From contig OX467086.1 of NCBI GenBank assembly GCA_950106755.1, forward strand, positions 10,682,001 through 10,746,000: a DNA stretch of 64,000 bases. Reading direction: 5' to 3'. This document shows positions 46,181-58,627 of this stretch, in pieces; within the stretch, counting starts at the first letter, position 1, and every line of letters starts with the position of its first letter. The DNA comes from Climacium dendroides (Eukaryota > Streptophyta > Bryopsida > Hypnales > Climaciaceae). The position numbers and the translations under genes are program-made. The notes beneath the pieces are model-generated. The model was not told the DNA's origin and ran no database searches. It saw nothing but the letters and a program-made list of their open reading frames with translations.

Positions 46181-48120
46181 AAATTTACTTTTTCGCTTTC
46201 CCACTCATTTTAAGCCTCCCCACCCAATGTGGTACAGCATGACATTTCACATAAATGCAACCTTCTCCATGTACCCCGGGGAACAAATATTCCTTTTTTC
46301 TCCAATCCAATTCTTTTTGCAGGCGGATGGGCGGACGGGCTGACGAGTGGATGGACCTTCCTTTACGGCCTTCAAAGTAGCATCTGATGATGCTGAAGGT
46401 CCTACACCAACAAGAACTGAAGCCAGGCAGGCAGGTCATCACAAAGGGTTCATTTTGCCCATTAAGGACCCACACACCCCAACACCCCCACACCCACGTT
46501 CATTAACGCCGTGAGAACAATCCGAGGGAAACAAGCCAAAGAACCCACAAACATGCCCTTCCAAGCATCCAAGAGAGACATGTTCCTTCTACGCTAGCGA
46601 AAGGAACCAAATTTCTCGAAACCCGGACCCATTTCTCAAAAACCGGACCATTCATGAAAATGCCCCCACCCCCAAAAGAATGTCATGATCACGGAGTCCC
46701 TACCCGGAGTATCCCAACATGGGCAAACAAGGGCATGCAGAGAAGCCAAAAACTTGTATTGATTCCAAATGGATCCGACGACGGGACCGGGTAGGGACGA
46801 GCCAAAAAAATTTAGTGGGCCGAATATTGGAGCCCAAGTACGAGCAACAAGAATTTAGTGGCCGAACATTGGAGTGGGGAGCTTCGACCAAGGCATGGGA
46901 ACAGTTGTCATACAGACAAAGGCATTTGTAACACTTGTCTCTTCCAGGGAGCACCAGCCTCAGAGCTTCGGCAGTATCAATGGAAACTGTCCATCACAGT
47001 CCAGGGAGATTTTCAGCTTAACCGGCTAAAATCCTACATTTTCTAAGACCAAACAGTTGCTTGAAGCATTCTCTCAGCTAGACCTTTATAAAATAGAGAA
47101 TATTTTCTGATTTTCCTCTTAAATGATCGGGTTTTTTCTGAAGATTTTGAAATCCATTCGGAAATTCTCAAAATCAACCGGCTAGCTCGTAACTAAATGC
47201 CGGTACTTCCCATACATTGTTGTCCATGTGTTTCAAAAGATAAAAAAAAACCGGGGAAAAAGAGGAGGAAGAAGAGAAGAAAAAGAGGTCATGCAGTATC
47301 TATGGAAGTGGTAAGTTAGTGTACAACATGATCCCCTGCTCACATTCTGATCCGGTCGTACATGCCCAGAATTCCAGATGCAAGAAAGAAGAGAGAGCAT
47401 TCGACCTGCCTTTTGTCCCAGAATGTGAATGGAATATCTGCAATGATAGATAAACTTCACTTACTGATGACAACCCCCCCCCTTGAATTGGGTAACGTAA
47501 AAATCCAACAATATGGAGCGGAATCTCATACAAAATTCACACCAACTATTGGCTGGGAAGTGGCCCCCCTTGGAGTTCTTTTGTGCCGGTGTTTGGGGCA
47601 CTGCTTTACACATGGTCCGTCTCCATTCAAGCATTGCATGAAAAAAAATTTTACCCAGAAATGAAGTTGCGGCTGGTTTTTTCGGCCTATGAATGACGAA
47701 GGATCTTTTTATGTGGGATAGATTATTGCAATTATTCATCCGCTAAATTTAGTGTGAAAAAAAGGGGAAGGTCATAACATTGCTAACCAGCTTGGTTTCG
47801 TCCCCCCCAAGTGGAGGTATAATTCCCTCCTATATACCTAGGGGGAGAGTTTAGTTATAATGCTGCACAAATCATTGGCTGGGGAGAGGTGATGTAGCAC
47901 CAAGTTGTCAGAGCTCGGTATGTCATTGGCAAAGCTACTGTTGAGGGCTCCTAGTTTTGGGGGAGCAAAAGGGTCCCCCCCAAGGAAGGTTAATAATGTT
48001 ATGGTCTTCTACAGTAGTTTGACTCTCGATGAGTTATTTTTTTTTAAACCGATGATTCACACGGTACCAAAATGGGTGATTTCTATGGTTGCTAGTTTGT
48101 CCTTTGTGGGTTAAACTAAT
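46181..48120. other. GC-richer unassigned region
   Basis: Better-balanced composition with several 70-100-codon frames on both strands, but none has a recognisable domain and they overlap. Small tandem repeats occur: a ~20-base (A)AATTTCTC(G/A)A(A)ACCCGGACC pair near 46,610-46,650 and an AATTTAGTGG(G)CCGAA(T/C)ATTGGAG pair near 46,808 and 46,852. It could be LTR or regulatory DNA of a lost element. No gene is called. Confidence 0.4.
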
Positions 48121-50039
48121 TGAACCATATTATTGGACTAAATATGTAATTATATAATGTTGCAATCAAATATTCAATGTATGTACTCCTCCACGAGCAA
48201 GAAAAAACTTGAGAATAACCAACCTCTACAAACATTTACAGAACCCCTTCAAATCTTATATTCATCATAAAAAGATGACCTTCTCATTAATGTTTGATCC
48301 TTTTAAATACTACAAAACGTATGTAACACATGCTTTTCATCTTTAAACTCCTTCAAAAGAAATTTTTGTGTGGTAAGCTTGTTGGGTAGTATTAATAGGG
48401 TCTCCTTTCTAACAAAGATATGTAGTCCAAGTGTAACTCTTGCTATTCAAATGAATTTCAAGCGGGACCAAAAATGGACAAATTCTTAATTCATGCCACC
48501 GCCAAAAGTAGAATGGGATTTTTCTTCTCCTCATTGGAATGGATACAAGTTTACATTTTTGTTTAAAATATGCCTATTACTGTTTCCGCCTTCTTACAAA
48601 ATCTTACACAAATACAAAACTACCACATGGTTAAAATCTTGTACAACGTTCTTCAGTAACAATGTTTTTTTTTTTTATAAATGATTGTTCTCTAGTTAGC
48701 TACAACTAAAAGATGACTATTTTTTAGAAAGAAATTTTTATTTTATTTTGGTCAAAATAGCTAGATCATTGTATTTTTTGAAGACCAATAGCCAAAATTT
48801 AACCTAAGTATCATCTAGTTTTAATATAGATTTCACCAAGAAACACCTAAGTATTGAAAAAATAATTCGTTCCTTCTCCAAAATGATAAAAAAATCTCCA
48901 CTCAACAATTGTACAAACTCACTTTTTTCCACTTTAAGTTAAGGTAGTTTGTCCATATTGTGCCCCTACTTTTGTATCACGAATTATTACTATATAAATG
49001 AAAAATTATCTAGTGATGAATTAGTGTCAATTTGGGATTCTAGTGCACAATTTAATGAGTAGTTGGAGATTGGGTTTGATTTGCAAGTAAACACAATTTC
49101 AACGTAAATAATGTGGAGTTGTGAGTGGTGGGACACTTTGAGCAATTCTAAGCAACTACATGCACCATATTGTTCAAGTTCAAGGTTTGTATGCCTTCAT
49201 TTTTGAATTCCATTTGCACCATTGTTGGATAGCCTATGACATTTAATAGCATCCTCTAGCTTCAAGCTTTAGAAAATCATATCTATTTCAATTTAAGTCC
49301 AAAAATTATGAATCAAATTGTGATGGACGTGCCTTCCGCTCTTCTTTCCTTGAAAATTTGTTAGAAAATACTTTGATGTGCATAGAAGAGATCCTAAGCC
49401 AATATACTTTTTAAATGGACGATTTCTACACCTGTCAGATGTTGATAGAAAAATGGAAGTTTGACATTTGTTGAAAAGAACAATGCATATATGCACCCAA
49501 TGAATGACCAACATCAATCTTGTTTATATAGTATTGCTTTGGTACTCCTCACTTGGCATAAACTCATTCAAGATTGTGCAATGGATTATAACAATGTGAG
49601 AAAAATTAAAAAGACTTATGTGTACACTTGCATTTGCCCTTAAAATGTACTAGAGAAAAGCATGTGGTCTTCCAAGTCATCCATCCATTAAGGTAGAAAC
49701 ATCCAATTCCGTCCTTGTATCTAATCCTTGTTCCATAGAGTGCCCTTAAAGTGTCCCTAGAGTTCCATTAATGTGTCTTACACATACTAAACTCTGATTT
49801 GCTGATAGCTGATTTTAGCGCAATTCAGTTTTGGGTGCACCTATGGGACAGTTCTAGTGGTCTAAGCAACCAACACTTTAAAAAATCATAAAAATTACAT
49901 ACAATGTCTGAAAAATCTATTTTTTTTTAATATTCACGATTTTCACTTGTATATACCACAAAAATATTATTCTTAAAAAATATGCCTCCAACTAAGTTGA
50001 ATTGTTTAAAGTAACATTTTTGGATGTTTCTACTTTAAG
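48121..50039. other. AT-rich intergenic DNA
   Basis: No domain-bearing frame, RNA gene or clear repeat was seen. Confidence 0.5.
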
Positions 50040-50280
50040 TTGTTTTGTTTTCTTTCTTTGTTTGATATGTTGAGATCTCCTGTACTGTGTGTCCCCTGTT
50101 GACTTGCTTGGTACTGTTCGAAAGCCCTTGGCGAGGAGGGGTGCACAGGCTTTGTTTTGTGGCATTTGAACCTACAATGTGAAAAGTTATTGAATTTCAA
50201 AAATTTTGTGAGCTGAAAAATTAAAAAATTAATTTTATTTTGATTTTTGACTGTGACAACAGCACAGGGCACTACATGTA
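50040..50280 (+). repeat. repeat R1, single unit
   Basis: Carries GATCTCCTGTACTGTG, then TTGGTACTGTTCGAAAGCCC, GAGGAGGGGTGCACAGGC and TTTGTTTTGTGGCATTTGAA. It is close to 60,610-60,715. It ends GACTGTGACAACAGCACAGG, the counterpart of the TTGT(T/C)GCTACAA linkers of the 6.4-7.6 kb array (inverted there). Confidence 0.8.
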
Positions 50281-51240
50281 GTGAGCATGATATTAGAAAT
50301 GCTATGTATGCCTAGAATCACAGTATATGCCAATTATTGCACAAACTACAGTAAGGAGCATAAGACTTGTGCACCGAGAATGGAGGTGATTGCAGAAATG
50401 TGATATGAAATCTCTCAGAGAGTGTCATTAAATGGAACAGGTCTGTTTCATGTTTGTTTATTGTAGTCTTTGGTTGGTTTTCTCTTGTCCAGCCTTTCCG
50501 CTTGGCTGCTGTGTATTTCTTGTTTTGCAATGGATTTCCATTTGTTTCCAAAACTAAGAAGAAGAAAATCTCTCTGAGAGAATGCAGAAACTTGGGTCTG
50601 TGTACTCTGACTGTTTTAAAAATGATACAATGCAGTAGACTATGTGAGATCAATTGAATTTTTTTTTTTCTTCCAGAAAGCAAAGTTGTAGAATACTTGG
50701 CAGCTAAGTGCAATGCTGACTAGTCTCTGAGGAAACATGCTGTTATATTCCTACTTTTACAAGTCCTGCCAAACAGGTATTCTAGATGATGCCTTCCATA
50801 CATGTCATGGACTGGAATTGTTGGGCATATGCTGAAGCTACACTTCACAGTTTGCAATATTTATCAGACACACAGTCATGTATTCTGGTGATTTGGATGT
50901 GCAGAAACTTTTACTTCAGTTGAGGACAACAGAAAATTGTTCAACTCTCAGTTCGAATATTATATATAGAAATTAAACTGATTATCAGTCAGTTTCATAT
51001 ACTTTTGAGGAGGGGCTTTGTTCAGAGATGAGCAAAATGGTTGTTGCTCATGCAAGGAGTATTATGTCTATGTTACAAAACATGACCTTAGGGTGGTGGA
51101 TATGCAGTATTGGCTTTCTCTGTCCAAGACTTGCTGATCCTTAGATCATGTAACATGCTGAATTTCCAATGTATTTTGGGACAAATTTCAAGTAATTTGG
51201 GATGTAGGGAGTATTTCAAGAAAGTTTTTTTTAGATGATA
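50281..51240. other. intergenic, one isolated Stowaway-like end
   Basis: Near 51,190-51,213 TTTGGGATGTAGGGAGTA resembles a Stowaway right end, but no matching left end was found upstream. Otherwise nothing is recognised. Confidence 0.4.
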
Positions 51241-51421
51241 GAGTTAATTGTAAAGGAAACCCCAATTTGAAATAGGGGTGTCAGAGGAAGGTTTAACAAA
51301 GACTACAACACCAAACTCCATTAGACCCTAATTTGGGTGCTTCAAGGAATTTCATCCTGTGTTTTTCTTAAACTCCAACTCCTAGTCCCTCATTGTACAG
51401 TACATAGTTTACAATTAACTC
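51241..51421. mobile_element. 181-bp MITE, 14-bp perfect inverted ends, TA flanks
   Basis: GAGTTAATTGTAAA (51,241-51,254) is exactly inverted at 51,408-51,421. TA lies immediately outside each end (51,239-51,240 and 51,422-51,423), as expected for a Tc1/mariner-type MITE. The body is non-coding. Confidence 0.8.
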
Positions 51422-51699
51422 TAATGTAGTTATTTGATACTTGTAGACCTCTGTTGGATAAAAAGGAGCCCAAAGAAGTCTCATTCAGATTCACACCATT
51501 TCTCAAAAGTCCTCACAGAATGTGGAAAACTGGAAACAACAATAACTTAGTAGCCAAACACAGACTCTTCTTGCACAAAAAATTAATGTGACGAAGAACT
51601 GGATATTTCTGAACTGATGGGTAAGAAATATTCACATTACATCACAGACAAAAACACAGAGGACTAGTATGCTCTAAAAGCTACCATTTAACCCTAAAG

Positions 51700-52985
51700 G
51701 ATTTTGACTATGTTTGCACCAAAAATGCTCTAAAACTGCCATCTTAAGTATCATATTTTTGAATTTTTTTTTGATACATCTAACCATAGGATCTTATATT
51801 ATTTTGGTTTGAGAATATGTAGAAGAATTTTCAGAATTTTTTACCGTGTAGATTGCAAGATATTAGCATTTGAAGTAACAGAAATCCTTTTTTTGTCCTA
51901 GCAAAAAATCAGGCAACTGCACTTCTTAAGGTCAGATCATTATGAAAAAATGTCTGAAATGGTGGTTACTCTTTGGATTCATTCTTCAAGGTAAGTTGGC
52001 TACATGCTTGAAAATTTTCAAATCATTTGGAATTGTACAACATATAGGAAAAAATAGAAAGTAGAAAGAAGTAGAAAATGATTCAAAATACAAGATTGTT
52101 AATGATTTATTTAAGAAATTGAAAAATACTAATTCCAATTGTTGTAATGTTTTAATAAACAATCTACACAAAATTATTCTATTTTATTCCAAAATATTAA
52201 AAATGGGGTTAAATAATGGACTTTAAAGTTTATTTTAGAGTAGAGATTCCATAACCACCTTCAAACTACACACAACTAAAACTCCTCATAACTTTCATAT
52301 CATTAATCAAAATGGAATGATTCAAAGATATCCATGTATAAATAAATCTAGAGAACCAATTTGAAATTTTTATTTTTTAAAAATGTGATTTTTAAAGAAG
52401 TTTTTTTCTGCCCGAATTGCCCGCAAAACAAAGAAAACTACATATCATACAATAACTTTTTAATCATGTAGTCAAAAGTTATGAAAACTATTGAGCCTTA
52501 AAGCTACTCCTTGGGCACATGTTGTGTGAAAATTTCAGTGAAAAAAAATGAAAATTCCATTCATAGTGAGTTGCCCGAAATCGCCATGTTGCCCAAAAAC
52601 GCCATTTGGTCCTTTAGGGGTTAAGGGTTGGTCTTCCTGTTTCATAGGTTTCTGTGGACAAAAGTATTTTTATGACATTTTTTAGAGAAAGAAAAATAGA
52701 CATGGAACCTAATACAAGTGGTTTTGTATTTTTCCAAGCATTTTTGAATTACTTATAAATTGTCAAAGATTAAGGACATAGGCACCTATTTGTGAATGTA
52801 GGTCTCCCCAAATCTGTCCACTTGCAACTTGCAAAGAGATGTGCAGATTCAAAGACTATGATAGGCTCTTACAATTAAATTTTTTTTCCTAGATACATTC
52901 AATTGCTGAAGTGGTCCATTCAAGGATCACCTCATCTCCATTCAATCCCTAATGCTAGGATTCATTTGAAAGAGATGGTCCATTT
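51700..52985. repeat. compound repeat R2(-)+R3, copy B
   Basis: Shares with 12,100-13,400 the inverted R2 part (TAGATTGCAAGATATT near 51,850) and the R3 part (GTTTCTGTGGACAAAAGTA near 52,650, CTTGCAAAGAGATGTG near 52,836, TTTGAAAGAGATGG at 52,965-52,978). It lacks the large microsatellite of copy A. Two CCCGAA(A)T(T)GCCC-type repeats near 52,415 and 52,575 are specific to this copy. Confidence 0.7.
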
Positions 52986-52990
52986 TACAG

Positions 52991-53301
52991 CACACTAAGG
53001 TGGGTGGCTCTTAAACTGACCCTTTAAGAGCTGATTGCATTTTGGGGACAGCTAAACATCTCAAAACAATTTTCAGTGAATTTCGGTAGGAAGAAAAAAG
53101 GAATAGGCATCTAATCCAAGTCGTTTCATATTTTTTGGACCTTTGTGGAATTAGTTACAAATTTTTGAAGTTGAAATGCAGTGGTTTCTAAAACCGACCC
53201 CCTTCTGAAATGTACGCAATTAGTACATTTCAGAAGTAAAATGTACCAGATCGGTTTTAGAACCAGGTTGGTTTAAGAGCCACCTACCTTACCATAGTGT
53301 T
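52991..53301. mobile_element. inverted-repeat MITE, ~309 bp
   Basis: The left end CACTAAGGTGGGTGGCTCTT (52,993) pairs with the inverted right end CACTATGGTAAGGTAGGTGG (53,299), differing by small indels and sharing GGTGGCTCTTAAAC. A second set of inverted sequence lies inside (AAAACCGA near 53,190 and TCGGTTTTA near 53,250). Flanking triplets do not match, so the class (CACTA-like or other) is open. Confidence 0.7.
53202..53236. repeat. perfect 14-bp stem, 7-base loop
   Basis: CTTCTGAAATGTAC, loop GCAATTA, then the exact complement. It lies at the centre of the MITE at 52,991-53,301 and is better preserved than the MITE's own ends. Confidence 0.92.
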
Positions 53302-54230
53302 GAGGACTCCGAAGTTAGAGGAAGACAAAACAATTGTAGAGCATCTCCAAAATAAAATCTGGCCTTTTATAACTTTTGCATGGAATATTCAAATGGAACA
53401 TTTTTTGGTGTGTTGAAATCTTTTGTTGGTCTAGATGCCAACAATAAAATATAAAAACCTGATGAATCCAATGGTACTCCGTAGTAACTATGACTATGAT
53501 CTGACAGAAAAAGTCCCTTACCATGTGAGGTCCCAAACTTTTTGGTGTTTGAATACATGAACATAGCTTGACATAATTTGAATGTGTGACGAGTGTACTA
53601 CAGTCAAAGATATTGTGGCAAGGGTTGCAGGATATTTAGAATGTTATTTTTTTTAGAAAGTCACAATAAAGAAGTTTGAGTGTGCACTAGAGTTCTCTGT
53701 ACTTTGGATAGGAATTCAATCATCTCTCTCTAGGTGACCTAAATCTACCCAGTACAACATGACTGAGATCAAATAGAAAATTCTGGTACATCACTAATCA
53801 AATCCAGAAAACCCAAGCATGAAACAGTCTTTTTTTTTTTCTCCACCAGGTAACTCATTCCTATAGAGATTAATGAGAAGCACAGCAAACGATAAATTGC
53901 CATACATTACATTGCATCCCACGACAGACACACACACTCAGCACAATCATGGTGCAAGCATCAAAGGCAACCTGAATTCAAACAAAGGAAACATCGCTCC
54001 TATAATTCTCCGTCAAAACACACAATTCCGAGCATGTCGTCGTGTTTCCGAAGAATCCCAAAATTCTTCCTCATGCAGACGATCCCGCAAGCTGTATAAT
54101 CGAACTTGGAAACTCAAGAAGCAAGAGCAACACAAAAGTCTGGAACTCACAGGACAGACAGATGGAAACCTTCCCCCGTCGTGACAAGTAAGGAGGATGA
54201 ATGTGGGTGTTTCGGATGGATGAATAAATT
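53302..54230. other. eS24 upstream region
   Basis: AT-rich to about 53,840, then GC-richer towards the gene. No other gene is recognised. The 53,340-53,400 stretch echoes the tandem unit at 25.3 kb. The last ~350 bases probably hold the eS24 promoter. Confidence 0.45.
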
Positions 54231-54239
54231 TTAGGGTTT
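54231..54239. promoter_or_regulatory. telobox upstream of eS24
   Basis: TTAGGGTTT lies 99 bases before the start codon. It is the complement of AAACCCTAA, the telobox common near the transcription start of plant ribosomal-protein genes, where it supports coordinated expression in dividing cells. A related TTTTAGGGTTAAGG sits in intron 1 (about 54,471-54,484). Confidence 0.7.
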
Positions 54240-54337
54240 GGGGCCGCCTCGCAGGGGTAAGTGCAACGCCTAGCACTCGCTTCACTCTCTTTTGTTTGCG
54301 TTTTGCTTCCTCGGCAGCATTGCACCGGCTCGCAGCG

Positions 54338-55220
54338 ATGGCGGAAAAGGCGTGCACCGTCCGTACCAGGAAGTTTATGACCAACCGCCTGCTCGCCCGC
54401 AAGCAGTTCGTAAGCTGCCTGACCTACTTGCACTTCATTGTGTGTGTTCGAATTGCGAGGCCTTGTTAGATTTTAGGGTTAAGGGACTTCCCTCGGCTCT
54501 AACGATGAGACGGTTGTGTTTTGCAGGTTATTGACGTTTTGCATCCGGGTCGTGCGAATGTGTCGAAGGTGAGTATTGGTGTGAACTTTGCACAACTTGG
54601 GGTTTTTTAGGTCAAATTTTAGGACATCATGTGATTGCGGAGCTGAGGTTCGGATTGATCTTACAGGCCGAGCTGAAGGAGAAGCTGACCAAGCTTTATG
54701 AAGTTCGGGATCCCCAATCCATCTTCGTGTTCGGCTTCAGGACACAATTCGGAGGTGGCAAGTCCACTGGGTTCGGTCTTATCTACGATTCTGTGGACTC
54801 TGCAAAGAAATACGAGCCCAAGTACAGGCTCATTAGGGTAAGTTTCTAGTTTTACTCGTTCTTTTAGGTGTAGGCCATACGTTTGCGAGTGTTTTGGGTG
54901 GAGAGTTGTTTGTGACAGAAAAGAGGGGCTCTAGTATGGTACCGATGTTATGGATTTGGGTGTAATTGCAGAATGGACTGGCGACCAAGGTGGAGAAGTC
55001 CAGGAAGCAGATCAAGGAGCGCAAGAACCGTTCCAAGAAGATCAGGGGGGTGAAGAAGGTACGCAATTTTTCATGGAATTTGGTTTGTTTGCGATCTCTC
55101 TGTAATCCAATGATGGCGGATTAGTTTTTTTGATAAATGGTTTTTAGGTCAGAGTTCTTACAACATGGTTGTCTTGTGTTGCAGACGAAGGCTGCTGGAG
55201 ATGGCAAGAAGAAGAAGTAA
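54338..55220 (+). CDS. RPS24: cytosolic ribosomal protein eS24 (five exons)
   Basis: The spliced product is 135 residues, the usual eS24 length, a core protein of the 40S subunit. Exons: 54,338-54,409 (24 codons, [18 protein letters not shown]), 54,527-54,568 (14, [14 protein letters not shown]), 54,667-54,837 (57, with [18 protein letters not shown] and [17 protein letters not shown]), 54,972-55,058 (29, basic [15 protein letters not shown]) and 55,185-55,220 (11 plus TAA). All four introns are GT-AG and all lie between codons (phase 0). The first ATG has a strong context (GCGATGGCG), and the product begins [13 protein letters not shown] as expected for plant eS24. No disabling change is seen, so the gene looks functional. 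The lysine-rich C-terminus is usual for the family. Confidence 0.97.
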
Positions 55221-57434
55221 GCAGGGATGGTGCTCCTGAAGGCAGGAAGGATTCTTGTCCTGGTGGAATGTCTGAAAATTCAGATCAGATGAATTTGAAT
55301 GGATCCAGGTTTTTATTTGACGACTTCATAGTTGCAAGTTCTTGGACTCCGACTGTTTGTGTCATCTGTCTTGTGCATTTATGTCTGGCTTCCACTAGGA
55401 AATATTTTTATGATCCATATGTGGACGGTATTCATGACGTGTTGGTTGCTTGATTTCACATATTTGTGAGTGCGAGTGGTGCGATGATACTTTAACATGT
55501 GTTCCACAATTGATCTTTGCAACGGCCATCCTACTGAACCAAAAATATTTCGTCACCTAAAAATTTTGGCTTCATGTTATTCCACGAAGAACCGATTTAT
55601 CTTTTCCTTCAGGAACGAGTTCTTCGTGCGATCTTCCATCGGCAGATTCGATGCAGTCTTCTGCCAAAGCTTTTCCTGAGAAATGGAGTGTGCTTCAGAA
55701 CTCTTTTGAAAGTGCAGTTTTGGAGTATTGAAAAGTGGAATTATGTGGGCATTTTTAAGGAGCACCAATGGACACTTAATTGTTGATTGTGAGGTGTCAT
55801 TTTGTGGGTAGTTAGTATGGGCCCATCATTTGTGGACCTCTTAATCACCCCTAAAGCATCATTTCTTTCAATCAGGCAATAATAATTAAAGAGATGAAAA
55901 AACAAGAACAAATGTTGTTGATTGATCCTTTTAGTCATTTCATTTGTTTTGTTTTTAGATGATGATTGTATGGAGAGGGAATAATTGCTCAAATTTTTAA
56001 TTTTAATTAATTTATTATATATGTTTTTTTTCTTTCTAATTGTCTGTTTGTAATCTCTCTTTTTTGGTGTGGGTTTTTTTAAAAGATAAATTAAAACAAC
56101 CATATCTTGCTTTTGCTAAACAATCATTGATGGTTGTATGTTGCAATGGGAAGGCCTTATTGTACATCAAATGATTATAGTGGAATTTTTCTGTAGATTG
56201 TTTAATGTTGGGAGGTTATTATGTATTTCATATATATTTTGACTCCAAATAGAGACTCCTTACTATTCTAAGATTACATTAAGGTATATGATTTGTTTTC
56301 AACAATGTTAAGCATCTTAATATATGTTTGATTGAATGAGGGGATATTAGAAATAGTGAAGATTACATTATTTTTCACAAATTTTTCATCAAGATTGTGA
56401 TTAGTTAAAAATAAGAAAGTGTAGAGTATAATTTGACTTGTTCTTAATATATAGGTGAACCTAGTTTTCAGAAGTGCAAAACTAAAAATTGGTTGTGGTG
56501 GTATACAAATCAAAGAATACAAAAAATTAGAAATCAATGTGTTAGGGTTTCATATCTTAATGATAAGTAGAGTTTTTGGTGCCATTACTATAACCTTTAG
56601 TATAAAATTTATTTATTGTGATATCTTAACAAATAAATTTTCAATCAAGGTAGCCCTATTTCTATCCACGGAAAAATTGCCACCTTTCCAAAAGATCATT
56701 TAATTCTAGTTATCTTGGATGAATGAAAGTCTACATTTTATTCCCTTCATTGTTGAAAATAGATAATACTATCTTGTGCAAATAGAACTTTGGTAAGAAA
56801 TAGTGGGTATATTTTATTCAACTCAATGTATAATTTGTTTTTTTTTGTGTGAAATGAAGGTTTAACTTTATAGCGATTGAAGGTTGAATGTAGCAACATT
56901 TGATTTATGCCTTATGAATGACATTTCATCCATTTAGGGGATAGATGGTTGAACCATGTCGTCATTTTAATTCAAGCCATTTAGATTGTTATATAAGGTT
57001 CTAACCCTAATAGAATGGTTGAGAATGTGTTTAGAAGAACTTGAAGTGTGTTTTGGCAACTAATTATGTCTTTTCATTATTTTTGTGATCTATTTATAAA
57101 AAATAGAGTAAAATGATCTCAATTTATTTTTATTGGCTACATAGTTTTTGAATATTGAAAATTATTGAATCTTCCTAACAATATTTGAAGCATATCATTT
57201 GTACATTTAACAATTTGAAATGAAGGATATTTCAATGGTTATCAGGTGTGCAATGATTCCTTAGTTAGATGAATATTTACATTCTTGTATTCTATATATG
57301 TTGAATATCATTTATTCATATATTTTTTGGCTTCCATGTCTACTCTAGGTTAAAGAATTATTCAAATTGAAGAAAGTTGCTACCAAATCCTATTGAAAAC
57401 ATTGATGCCTTGTATTGGAAGGATTTAACATATA
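55221..57434. other. eS24 3' region and intergenic DNA
   Basis: The first few hundred bases must include the eS24 3' UTR. No polyadenylation signal could be fixed. Beyond that the DNA is AT-rich, with no recognised gene. ATGGGCCCAT at about 55,818-55,827 is an isolated palindrome. Confidence 0.5.
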
Positions 57435-57977
57435 CTCCCTATGTCCCTCTAAACCCCTCTAAATCATGCTTAATTTGTGTTCCACTATAAAGCTTCATTT
57501 ATTGATTTTAACCATGGAATAAGCGTTGGTGGTGTTAAATACCCTCATGGGGGTAAGTGTCAAGTGATTGGAGAACATTCTTCTCTTAGCATTGCTACTT
57601 CTTCAAATAGTGGTGTTGACGATGGATTTGGTGACTACTTAGAAGTTATGAAGATTTGTTCATGAAGGGGGTTAAGTTTTTTTGTTATGGGTATTTAGGT
57701 TGGAAGCAAATATTTATAGAATCCCATTGTTGCCTCCAACTTTTAGATAATCATGAATGACAAACTAATAACATTCACAAACTATACTCAAATATGATAC
57801 TATCTACATGGATTTGGGATGCCTCAATGATAGCACCTAAGCTGGAGATTTTGCATAGATCTAAAGGATGGGTTACTAATTTTTGAATGCATGTATTACT
57901 AGTACAAAGACTAAAAATATAGTTTATCCCTCATGATTGGAGAAGGTTTTTGGAGGTTTTTAGAGGGACAAAGGGAG
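57435..57977. mobile_element. Stowaway-like MITE, 543 bp
   Basis: CTCCCTATGTCCCTCTAAA (57,435) and the inverted right end CTCCCTTTGTCCCTCTAAA (57,977) form ~30-base imperfect ends of the plant Stowaway type (CTCCCTCCGTCCC). TA flanks both (57,433-57,434 and 57,978-57,979). At 543 bp it is longer than most Stowaway copies. A 62-codon frame inside (57,477-57,665) has no known domain. Confidence 0.82.
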
Positions 57978-58063
57978 TAGTTATTATTGATGAAATTTTT
58001 TTGAACCCTTCCAAGTAGCTTTTAAGTTCTTGATTTTTCTTCATCAAATAATCTCGGGGGGGA

Positions 58064-58627
58064 GGGGGGGGGGGCACTTAGTTCTACTACAACAAACCAC
58101 GTGCGAACAAGTGGTTTCTTATAAACTATAATTTTAACTTCAAATTTTGAGCATTTTTTACTAATGACTATAGGATTCTACTCCCAAAATTTCAAACTCA
58201 AATAAAATATTGAATGATTTCTAGAAGAGGTTAAAAATGCACTAAAATGACATGTTTTTTTAACTCAAATATTTTTAGAGAACACATTTAGATGACCATT
58301 GCATCAATATTCAACTCAAAAATGAGTTTTCAATAGAGAGTTATTTTAAAGAATTTTTTGTTCATTTTTTAGACAATTTTTTCTTATCTAATATAGGAGT
58401 GTGAAAGTTATTTTTCAATTCTATAGTGTATTTTTTTACTTCAAAAATTTATAACTAATTATTATTAACAAATAAAAATATCAATAATTCAAAACATAAA
58501 CTTTCAAAGTAGAAAAATCTGTTCATATTTTTTTTATTTCATTTTATTTAAAATTCAAAAAATATATAGAAGGTCCAAAGTTTTGTTTGCACGCTAACTT
58601 AAAAAAAAGGGAGTGCACCCCCCAAGC
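58064..58627 (+). repeat. dispersed repeat R4, copy 2
   Basis: Matches 28,149-28,698 closely. Here both ends are visible: a G run followed by GGGGCACTTAGTTCTACTAC and, at the right, GGGAGTGCACCCCCC, forming an inverted pair GGGGGG(T)GCACT. The G run (58,056-58,074) has expanded. Confidence 0.85.

Noticed and set aside
46185..46493. 102-codon minus-strand frame in the GC-richer region
   Set aside because: No recognisable motif, and overlapping frames of similar length on the other strand.
51190..51213. A complete Stowaway element ending here
   Set aside because: Only one end is visible. No inverted partner was found within a reasonable distance.
54013..54433. Minus-strand frames of 120-129 codons over the eS24 promoter and exon 1
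   Set aside because: They overlap the clear eS24 exon on the other strand and contain no domain.
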